Assembly (NCBI GenBank): GCA_017483985.1
Contig: JAFUUB010000091.1
Span: 1-6,193 of the forward strand
Source of the DNA: Bacteroidales bacterium
GTDB lineage: Bacteria > Bacteroidota > Bacteroidia > Bacteroidales > UBA932
Length of the DNA: 6,193 bases
Reading direction: 5' to 3'
Under the pieces are notes generated by a model. The model saw only the letters and a program-made list of their open reading frames with translations, did no database searches and was not told where the DNA came from. Position 1 is the first letter of the stretch. Each line of letters begins with the position of its first letter. The translations under genes and the position numbers were made by a program. This document shows, in pieces, positions 1 to 6,024 of the stretch.

Positions 1-2
1 GC

Positions 3-128
3 AGCGTCGCCGAAGCCCCCTGGTTCGCATGCACCGACGGCACCCCCACCTGCTTCGTCAAGTTCCAGACCGCCGACCTCCTCATCCGCCTTCTCCCCTC
101 CAGCGACCACACCCTGACGCTGATCTGA
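3..128 (+). CDS. 3' end of a convergent gene, function unknown (5' truncated by the window)
   Basis: An open frame enters from the left edge in frame 3 and ends at a TGA at 126-128, giving 41 residues that start SVAEAPWFACTD and end SSDHTLTLI. The coding call rests on codon pattern: 38 of 41 sense codons end in G or C (exceptions GAA, GCA, CTT), the same extreme bias seen in the antiterminator at the other edge of the window. The visible tail contains two cysteines (TDGTPTC region) and alternating hydrophobic residues at the end that would suit beta strands. No family is recognised and no function is proposed. It converges on the fimbrial operon, with 98 bp between the two stop codons, so it is probably an independent transcription unit. 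It is too short to appear as an ORF beginning with ATG inside the window. Confidence 0.62.
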   Translation, partial: SVAEAPWFACTDGTPTCFVKFQTADLLIRLLPSSDHTLTLI

Positions 129-162
129 TCCAACACCACAAACACCATCCATGATACAACGC

Positions 163-199
163 CCTTTCCGGAGGCCACCTGCAGGAGCCCCCGGAAAGG
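163..199. terminator. Inverted repeat between convergent genes, candidate bidirectional terminator
   Basis: CCTTTCCGG at 163-171 pairs perfectly with CCGGAAAGG at 191-199 (9 bp). A further three pairs (173-175 with 187-189) are possible after one mismatch, leaving a loop of about 11 bases. It sits between the plus-strand stop at 128 and the minus-strand stop at 227, the expected place for a shared terminator. Against a classic intrinsic terminator, neither strand has a U-tract just after the stem: the plus strand is followed by AAAAAGC, and the minus strand by GGCGTTGTATC. It may end transcription weakly or act as a 3'-end stabilising hairpin. Confidence 0.45.
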
Positions 200-226
200 A
201 AAAAGCAGTATCGGACCAGGAACAGA

Positions 227-1966
227 TCAGTTGATTGTCACTTTCTCGGTCTTGAAGTAGGTGTTGCCGATATAAAGGTTCGTGGTTCCTGCGGCCAGGC
301 GTTTGAAAGCGGCCGTGAAAGACTGGCCATCCTGATAGGCAGCCCAAGTCACGGTCTTGATGAACTGGACAGCGTTCTTCCCGCTACCGGTCAGCGAGGA
401 ACTGCCACTTGCTGTCATATCTTTTCCATTCTCGGAGCCGTAGTCCGGATTCAGTACACTGGCGGAATCTTCGAAGGTCAATTCGATCGGGAACATGGAG
501 CTGGGCAGGCCCTCCGGCAGGGTAACGCACACGGAACCGGAGCCACCGGAGGCGATCGTCTGCGTGGCGGGGCTGACGGTCAACGTCTGCACCGGAAGTA
601 CCCGGATCCGGATGTTGCGGACCAGCGTGCCAGAGCCGGTCTGTCCGGTGACGCGGAACGTGGAGAGACCTTCCTGATCCGCCTTCACCGTATATTCGAG
701 ATCATACCATGCGTCGGCCGCCTTCGTGCCACCTTCTGTCCATCCACCAGCCGGGACGATGAGCGACGGCTGTGTCGGCACCGTCAGGGATGCCGCGGCG
801 GAAGCACTCTCCTTCGTGGCATCCGGCAGGAATTTATATCGGAAATAGCCGGTCTGGTCCAATTCGGAACGGACAAAGACTTTCTCGATATACTGGACAT
901 ACATGCGGGACAAGCCGTCCGAAATGTCTTCGAGTTCCTGGGTCGAGAGATCTGTGGATATATTACCGTTGGAAGAATAGTTCGCCGCCTCTTCCGGCGT
1001 GGCATAGCCTTTCTTGGAGACCTTGTCAATCCGAAGGGTGTAGAGGAAGTTCCGGTAGATAGGAAGGTAACCGCCATCGCTGTCCATCAGGTCCATCCGA
1101 TAGTAGCACACCTCGCCGTTCCAGGTACATTTCATCAGGATAAAGGTCGGGTTGGCCGTAGGCTCGGGCCTCTCATAAAGATAGTCCTGCGCCTTCCCGT
1201 CCTCGTCCGTCCACTTGCCGGCATTCTCCGTGTCGATGGCCGACTCATCAGGCATGTACCCGGGATAATTCTCCCGGAGCGCATCCAGTGTGGCATCGGC
1301 ATAGCCACTGTAGAAGGCTCCATCCTTGATGATGGCAAAACTCCCCTCGGAGGGTTTATTGTAGGTCTCGAAACCCAGGAGGTTAAACGCCACACCCGAT
1401 GGCAAGGCGACACTCCCGCTGACCTTCACGGACAATTTTGCGAAATTCCGAACCAGACGGACCTGCCTGAAAGCCTCTGCCGCGGTTGCCGTTCCGCCGG
1501 GCAGGTCGATATACTGCCAGTAACCATCGTCCGTCCCCTGGGTCACGAGGGTCTTCATGATGTCCTGCCAGGCTTCCGTCGCCCCGCCGGACAAGGTGGC
1601 GAAATCCAGCGTTCCCGGCATGGCGATGACATGGACGGACTGGTGGGATTCCGTCTTCCGGAGCGACACGATGTATTCCTTATGGTAATTTTCCTGCCCA
1701 TCCTTACTGAAATCGGCGTCCGAGGCCGGGAAGACCTCGACCAGATCGTTGAAGTTGCCGCTGGAACCAAAGACCAGCACGTAGACATGGAGGTCCTTCG
1801 CAGGCGTTTCACCCATCGCACGAGTGACAGGCCGGTTCTGCGGGAGGTTCAGGCCCATGGTGAAGGTCACCCGTTCCGCCCCGTCCTCCTGAGCCGGGAC
1901 CGTCATCCCTTTGGTACAGGCTGCCGCACAAAGCAGCGCCGCCGTCAAATACAATATCTTCTTCAT
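227..1966 (-). CDS. Fimbrillin-type surface lipoprotein (DUF4906-like), third fimbrial gene of the operon
   Basis: Encodes 579 residues. The N-terminus is a lipoprotein signal: MKK, a hydrophobic run, then CAAAC with the likely lipidated Cys17. Residues 46-50 read PVTRA, the Arg site at which fimbrillins of the FimA/Mfa superfamily are trimmed in Porphyromonas; whether this host cleaves it is inference. A strand-rich fimbrillin body follows (HVYVLVFGSSGNF at 60-72; QVRLVRNFAKLSVKV at 168-182; LLGFETYNKPSEGSF at 196-210; PIYRNFLYTLRI at 302-313). The stretch DISDGLSRMYVQYIEKVFV (348-366) resembles DUF4906 proteins as I remember them. Residues about 390-579 look like two Ig-like beta domains (LTVSPATQTIASGGSGSV at 462-479). 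It starts 5 bp after the upstream stop with no Shine-Dalgarno, suggesting translational coupling. Its likely role is a pilus subunit or accessory/tip component at the outer surface. The family level is fairly secure; its position in the pilus is not known. Confidence 0.85.
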   Translation of the reverse strand: MKKILYLTAALLCAAACTKGMTVPAQEDGAERVTFTMGLNLPQNRPVTRAMGETPAKDLHVYVLVFGSSGNFNDLVEVFPASDADFSKDGQENYHKEYIVSLRKTESHQSVHVIAMPGTLDFATLSGGATEAWQDIMKTLVTQGTDDGYWQYIDLPGGTATAAEAFRQVRLVRNFAKLSVKVSGSVALPSGVAFNLLGFETYNKPSEGSFAIIKDGAFYSGYADATLDALRENYPGYMPDESAIDTENAGKWTDEDGKAQDYLYERPEPTANPTFILMKCTWNGEVCYYRMDLMDSDGGYLPIYRNFLYTLRIDKVSKKGYATPEEAANYSSNGNISTDLSTQELEDISDGLSRMYVQYIEKVFVRSELDQTGYFRYKFLPDATKESASAAASLTVPTQPSLIVPAGGWTEGGTKAADAWYDLEYTVKADQEGLSTFRVTGQTGSGTLVRNIRIRVLPVQTLTVSPATQTIASGGSGSVCVTLPEGLPSSMFPIELTFEDSASVLNPDYGSENGKDMTASGSSSLTGSGKNAVQFIKTVTWAAYQDGQSFTAAFKRLAAGTTNLYIGNTYFKTEKVTIN

Positions 1967-1971
1967 ACCGT

Positions 1972-4290
1972 CTAATTGCTCATTTTGTTTGCAAAATCAT
2001 AGCCCAGCCATTTCTTGGCGGCTTTGTCGTTGGTCGTCGGCTTACCATTGTCGTCCAGCGGCTCCTCTCCCCAGTACCAGGCATCGTAGACGCAGCGGAC
2101 GTATTGGTTCATTCCTTGAGTCGCTGACTCCCCTATATATGATTGATTACTGAATTTTTTTCGGTGATATGAATAAAATCTACCAGAAGAGGCCCAATAT
2201 CCTTCCTCTGACTCATCTTTAGTAGATTTAACCTTTGAATAAAAAAGATCCTCTATCTTCTTGTTTGCATTCAACTTCTGCAGAAAGTTTATTTCTTCCT
2301 CTGTAGGAATCCGCCAACGCCCCGCCGGATAACCGTTTTCCTGATAGGCGGCACATCTTACCACTGCTTCATTATAACGGACCGGTGCTGTCTTGCCATA
2401 CGATGAAGCAATAATGAACAGAGGAGCTACACCATGGATGTCGTCCCTTGTTGAATGATAATTGGTCAAACCACTCAGCGTTGCGCCCGTTGTTGTTGTG
2501 CTACCAAATCGGAGATTGTCTTCTTGTATCATGCGCGGGTCTAAAACGGGAATGTCATCAGAAATGGCCGCCGAAACAATGTGCAAAAATTCGGATTTGT
2601 TATGGGCGGATGTTGAGACTTCAGATTCTGAACAGTCACGTCCAAGGACATTAGATGTTTTCCAGCCGCTGTTATACCACCCGCGAAATGAATTGTCTGA
2701 TGTTACGGGAGATGTTCCACTTGCAGGTGCCCCCTTCTTATTCACAAAGACCTTCTTGTTTGACTGGATCTGCCGCAGGACGAAGTTCGGATTCTGTGTC
2801 AGGGTGACCACCTTGTCGTAGGAGGCTGCCTCTCCGGTCAGGTGCAGGCGGAGAACATAGACATACGGCGAGGCGTCGAAATAGCTCTTCGTGAAATCGT
2901 CGATCAACCGGTGGTTGATGCTCAGCGTCTTGCCCACATCGTCATAGGATACCCACCCCTTCACATCGTCCGCCGTCAAGCGTGCTCCGTCCGGACGGCA
3001 GAGGGTGGCAATGTTGGCCTCGTACGGTGTCCCGCTCAGGATCAGCACCGTCTCTGCGGCCCCGCTGCTGGTGTATTTGACTTGGTAGATCTTGTCGATG
3101 CTCATCTCGACAGGTCCCGAGGCGATGTAGGAAATCGTGGTGCTTGTCCCATAGAAGGTAACGGAAGAACGCTCGGGGCTGATATACTTGACATCCGGGA
3201 TGATGCTGCTGATCAGGTCCTCTCCGGAATCATTCCAATGCAGGACCGTGAAGGCCTCCAGTTCGACCAGGGGCTCTTTCTCTGCCGGGCTGACCCGGAC
3301 AGCAGCCGTCAGCCGGTACCAGCAGTTGGCATTGAGCGAAGTGATTCCGCCTGGCAGCATGATCTTATAGTACCGTTCATCAGAGATACCCTTATAGGTG
3401 ACGACTCCGTCCTTGCGGGTCTCGATACCCCAGCGGAGGATGAGTTTCAAGGCCGGTGCGTCCGCCGCGCCTTCTTCCCACCGCTGCGGGTAGGAGTAAT
3501 GGGTCTGGGTCAGGTTGTCCTCCGCATAGCGCAGGTATTCCGTGTTGGCGAGTCCAAGGTCATCAGGAAGCCAGAAGGTGGCACCTTCCGACTTCGCCGC
3601 GCCCGCGCCGAGCAGAGCCTGCAGGGCCTCTTTCTCCAAGCGTACGCGCGCCACCTCGTACATCGGTGTCCAAGTCGTGGTCTTGTCCCCGTCCACCGTC
3701 TCGATGGGTTCGGTACCGAAATCCAACGTCAGGCTCAGCTTCGCCGTCAGGCGCTTCAACGGGATATCGACCTCTTTCGTGCTGGCAGAGAGGCGTTTCT
3801 CTGCCGTCATCACGAAATATTTCTCTGATCCTTCAGCTATCACTTCGGCATAGGTGCCATGAGTGTCTCCGACGGCCAGCCCCTTGATCTGGCTCAGTGT
3901 CTTTCCGGAGAGGTCACCGGTATAATTGGCAACGGCATAGAAGATGGCGCTACCATGCGGGAAAAGTTCATCCGCGTTCGGAACGCCTTCGTCTTCGAGA
4001 CGGACCGTGAACGAGTGTTTCTCAGCCATTTTGTCTTCAGGCGTATAAGTGCTGGAATAGAGAGGTTGGCTTTCCTCGTCTGCGAAAAAGAAGTAGTCTA
4101 TTCGTCCGATATAGTTCTCACGGCCCTCGCCGGTCATCGGATCGGCCGCAGCACGGGTGACGGGTGATGAGCACAACAGGTTCAGCCGGAGAGCGGCTTC
4201 ATCCAGCCGCACTTCGCTTCCGTCCTTGCTGCAAGAAGCGCTCCCAGTCAGCACCAAGGCTACTGCTGCGAATATCATGGAGTTTTTCAT
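1972..4290 (-). CDS. Large fimbrillin-type lipoprotein with C-terminal lectin/FGE-like domain, candidate tip adhesin
   Basis: Encodes 772 residues. The signal peptide ends in GSASC with lipidated Cys20, then SKDGSE. SSPVTRAAAD (41-50) carries the fimbrillin-type Arg site, R46. The fimbrillin-like region covers about 25-335, with IGRIDYFFFADEESQPLYSS (61-80), PLKRLTAKLSLTLDFG (177-192) and WYRLTAAVRV (324-333). Residues 365-505 are beta-rich and Ig/BACON-like, ending in KVVTLTQNP (493-501), a typical closing strand. The C-terminal domain (about 510-740) shows the signature of the Fib_succ_major/DUF1566 group with a C-type-lectin/FGE-like fold: GRWRIPTEEEINFL (657-670), GYWASSGRFYSY (697-708) and QYVRCVYD (729-736). 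A short polar tail ends FANKMSN. The extra binding-type domain and length beyond ordinary shaft fimbrillins suggest an adhesive tip (inference). The start lies 6 bp after the previous stop. Codons for the C-terminal domain (about 2110-2780) are much more AT-rich than the rest of the gene. Confidence 0.87.
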   Translation of the reverse strand: MKNSMIFAAVALVLTGSASCSKDGSEVRLDEAALRLNLLCSSPVTRAAADPMTGEGRENYIGRIDYFFFADEESQPLYSSTYTPEDKMAEKHSFTVRLEDEGVPNADELFPHGSAIFYAVANYTGDLSGKTLSQIKGLAVGDTHGTYAEVIAEGSEKYFVMTAEKRLSASTKEVDIPLKRLTAKLSLTLDFGTEPIETVDGDKTTTWTPMYEVARVRLEKEALQALLGAGAAKSEGATFWLPDDLGLANTEYLRYAEDNLTQTHYSYPQRWEEGAADAPALKLILRWGIETRKDGVVTYKGISDERYYKIMLPGGITSLNANCWYRLTAAVRVSPAEKEPLVELEAFTVLHWNDSGEDLISSIIPDVKYISPERSSVTFYGTSTTISYIASGPVEMSIDKIYQVKYTSSGAAETVLILSGTPYEANIATLCRPDGARLTADDVKGWVSYDDVGKTLSINHRLIDDFTKSYFDASPYVYVLRLHLTGEAASYDKVVTLTQNPNFVLRQIQSNKKVFVNKKGAPASGTSPVTSDNSFRGWYNSGWKTSNVLGRDCSESEVSTSAHNKSEFLHIVSAAISDDIPVLDPRMIQEDNLRFGSTTTTGATLSGLTNYHSTRDDIHGVAPLFIIASSYGKTAPVRYNEAVVRCAAYQENGYPAGRWRIPTEEEINFLQKLNANKKIEDLFYSKVKSTKDESEEGYWASSGRFYSYHRKKFSNQSYIGESATQGMNQYVRCVYDAWYWGEEPLDDNGKPTTNDKAAKKWLGYDFANKMSN
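2110..2780. other. AT-rich module inside the 772-residue lipoprotein gene
   Basis: Hand counts of GC per 60-base row show a sharp drop: 62% at 2041-2100, then 35% (2101-2160), 40% (2161-2220), 30% (2221-2280), 50% (2281-2340), 43% (2581-2640), 45% (2641-2700) and 47% (2701-2760). It rises to 55% at 2761-2820 and 63% at 2821-2880; row 3001-3060 is 65%. The dip corresponds to about residues 504-727, which is almost exactly the C-terminal lectin/FGE-like domain, while reading frame and flanking segments stay intact. This is the composition expected of a domain acquired or exchanged by recombination; edges are approximate to some 30 bases. Confidence 0.75.
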
Positions 4291-4296
4291 ATACGA

Positions 4297-5784
4297 CTAA
4301 TTATTGGTTATGACCTGGGCACCCCCTCGAGTGACCTCGCTATTGATGCAATACCGGTGCCCGTCGACCTCGACGTAGAAGTTCAATTCGCCCTGTCCGG
4401 TCGAGGTTCCCTTCGTTATCGTCAGATTGATACGGCCGTTGATAACGCCGGAGAGCGTACCGTCTCCATCGACCGTGGCGTCATCTGCAGCCAGCGTCAC
4501 CGCCGACGGATTGCTGTTGGTGATGAGCCACCTCCCGCCCGTCGGGGCATAGACTGAGAAATACTCCTGGATGGGGGCCTCTCCGGCGAACGACGCGGCT
4601 GTCCGGCTCCACTCTGCCGCCCCACTGATACGGTAGAGGGCGCCGGCATTGATAATCGGGCTGTCCGTATAATCCAGCGTCTCGACATCGACATCCCACG
4701 GAAGCGACAGGTTGAAGACTGTGAACTTCCATTGATTGGACGGCAGTTTGAGGCCTCTGATCCGGTACTTGCGGCCACCGGTGAAGGCGATCGGCTTTCC
4801 GGCGAGGGCGGCATCGGGATAATCTTTACTATAATTGAGTTTCAGGATCCGTGTGCCGACCTCGTCCTTGAAATAGACGGATAGGTCCGTCAGGTCTGTC
4901 GGCAGGGTGAAAACCGTGAAAGAACGTGACTTGCCCTGCTCAAGCGTGCCGATCTCGTCAATATTCTGCACATGGACTGTTCCATTGTCCGTCCGGTCAT
5001 AGTCCTCGTCGCTGGTGAATCCGCTGCCGTCGGCGGGTCCCGAGAAAGTTCCTGAGATTGCCTGGGACGTCGATTCCATCCGGAATTCCGTCAGGTCGAT
5101 CGGAGTGTCGGCACTTTCAAAAGTGAACTCGAAAGCAGTGAAGGCCGGTTTGAAGTGAAGTTCCACGGTCTTATTGGAAGCCTTGGCGATATTATAGGCC
5201 GTCATGTAGGCGTACTCCATTTCCGGCTCATAAACGGTGTAGGTTGTCTCGCCGTCCTCTGTGGTCGTGGTATACCAGTCAGAGGCATTGCTGTCTGCGG
5301 TTGTTGCATAGACGTGGGCGACAACGGCCTGCTCCTTCTCTATGGCCGCAGTAACCTTTCCCATCTCTTCGCCGGAAGTGCCGACGGAAAGGCTGGAAGG
5401 ATAGACCGCCCAGAATCTGTAGTCGTCCTGCCCGTCTATCCAGGCCAGGCCGTTGCCACTGTTCTCGACGATGGCGCTGCTGCGGTCCCCGTCCTTGTAG
5501 CCGATCACGTTGTAGACGGCATCGTGCCTGCCGGGATTGCTGGTCACTTCGGCAATGTCGCTGACGATTTTAATCTTGTCGCTTCCCGCCGTCCACCAGA
5601 TGGGTTCGACATTGCTGGTGTTGTCATTGTCCTTGCCGCCGTACTCGGTCTTGGTACAGCTGTCCTGGCTCCAGGTACTGAACTTGATGAGTTTTCCGCC
5701 TTGGCGGAACTCGTTCTTGCTGCATCCTCCGGGGATGAAGGTGCATCCCAGGAGGGTGGCGATGATGATAACTTTTGTCTTCAT
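4297..5784 (-). CDS. Fimbrillin-family (Mfa-like) lipoprotein, first fimbrial gene of the operon
   Basis: Encodes 495 residues from the ATG at 5784 (MKTKVIIIATLL). This start is chosen because AAGGAGG at 5794-5800 stands 9 bases upstream; the next ATG (5793) abuts that site with no spacer, and the longest open frame (from 5832) would overlap the small gene before it. The signal peptide has two possible lipoboxes, LLGC (Cys14) and GGC (Cys21, followed by SKNE); Cys21 fits Bacteroidales lipoproteins better. The body follows the fimbrillin-family (Mfa_like_1) pattern: LIKFSTWSQDSCTKTEY (32-48), PIWWTAGSDKIKI (61-73), YRFWAVYPSSLSV (122-134), MEYAYMTAY (189-197) and VELHFKPAFTAFEFTF (207-222). 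A beta-rich C-terminal part follows (FTGGRKYRIRGLKL at 334-347). Unlike the two following genes it has KTEY where they have the TRA motif. Likely a shaft or anchor-type subunit exported through the outer membrane; the exact role is inference. Confidence 0.86.
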   Translation of the reverse strand: MKTKVIIIATLLGCTFIPGGCSKNEFRQGGKLIKFSTWSQDSCTKTEYGGKDNDNTSNVEPIWWTAGSDKIKIVSDIAEVTSNPGRHDAVYNVIGYKDGDRSSAIVENSGNGLAWIDGQDDYRFWAVYPSSLSVGTSGEEMGKVTAAIEKEQAVVAHVYATTADSNASDWYTTTTEDGETTYTVYEPEMEYAYMTAYNIAKASNKTVELHFKPAFTAFEFTFESADTPIDLTEFRMESTSQAISGTFSGPADGSGFTSDEDYDRTDNGTVHVQNIDEIGTLEQGKSRSFTVFTLPTDLTDLSVYFKDEVGTRILKLNYSKDYPDAALAGKPIAFTGGRKYRIRGLKLPSNQWKFTVFNLSLPWDVDVETLDYTDSPIINAGALYRISGAAEWSRTAASFAGEAPIQEYFSVYAPTGGRWLITNSNPSAVTLAADDATVDGDGTLSGVINGRINLTITKGTSTGQGELNFYVEVDGHRYCINSEVTRGGAQVITNN

Positions 5785-5793
5785 ACTTTTCAT

Positions 5794-5800
5794 CCTCCTT
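5794..5800 (-). promoter_or_regulatory. Strong Shine-Dalgarno that fixes the start of the first fimbrillin gene
   Basis: Reading the minus strand, AAGGAGG is followed by ATGAAAAGT and then ATG (5784). The 9-base spacer is suitable for the downstream ATG, while the ATG at 5793 touches the site directly. A perfect anti-SD match is unusual in Bacteroidales, and the two following genes have none, so this first fimbrillin is probably translated independently and strongly. Confidence 0.75.
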
Positions 5801-5804
5801 CTGT

Positions 5805-5993
5805 TTACTCCCATTCCCATTTCTCGTTCCAATTGAAGTCGGAACTGCCGGCATCGATGTCGGCAACGGCCTGTCCGTCCGACTCGACGTACATGCTCTC
5901 GTCCACGATGGAGCCGAGGAAGTTCGCCTCCAGTTGGAGGCGCACTTCCCGGACGACCCTCGGTGTCTCGAATTGTTTCTTCTTCATGACCAT
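5805..5993 (-). CDS. Small acidic Trp-rich protein between the antiterminator and fimbrial genes, function unknown
   Basis: Encodes 62 residues. The N-terminal half is basic and amphipathic (KKKQFETPRVVREVRLQLEA, about residues 4-23), followed by FLGSIVD (25-31). The C-terminal half is strongly acidic and ends in DFNWNEKWEWE with three Trp. There is no membrane segment, no lipobox and no cysteine. The start could be the ATG at 5993 or the one at 5987 (MKKKQF); an AAGAGGAG at 6013-6020 is 19 bases from the first, too far for normal use, and the leader is otherwise A-rich. It lies 31 bp after the antiterminator stop and 20 bp before the fimbrillin start, so it is co-transcribed with both. Similar short ORFs with a KKxxFxxPxV-type N-terminus are, from memory, common beside Bacteroidales fimbrillin or UpxY genes, but I know of no assigned function. 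The two-part layout recalls leader-plus-core peptides; that is speculation. Confidence 0.68.
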   Translation of the reverse strand: MVMKKKQFETPRVVREVRLQLEANFLGSIVDESMYVESDGQAVADIDAGSSDFNWNEKWEWE

Positions 5994-6024
5994 TTGTATC
6001 TTTTATCGTTTTCTCCTCTTGTCC

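Noticed and set aside
1631..1975. A 114-codon plus-strand open frame opposite the start of the 579-residue gene
   Set aside because: Shadow frame; its product is low in hydrophobic structure and rich in Arg/His as expected for the complement of a GC-rich gene.
2155..2161. Run of seven A (coding strand) inside the lectin-like domain, possible slippage or phase-variation site
   Set aside because: A run of seven is too short to argue for phase variation on its own, lies in the AT-rich module where such runs are expected, and the frame is intact.
2842..3828. A 328-codon plus-strand open frame opposite the 772-residue gene
   Set aside because: It is a complementary shadow of the real gene: the minus strand has a signal peptide, fimbrillin motifs and continuous frame, while the plus-strand product has no signal, domain or ribosome-binding site.
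5994..6024. Possible promoter between the antiterminator and the small protein gene
   Set aside because: The 31-bp gap has no TTTG/TAnnTTTG-type Bacteroidota promoter elements and is too short to hold a full promoter; co-transcription is simpler.
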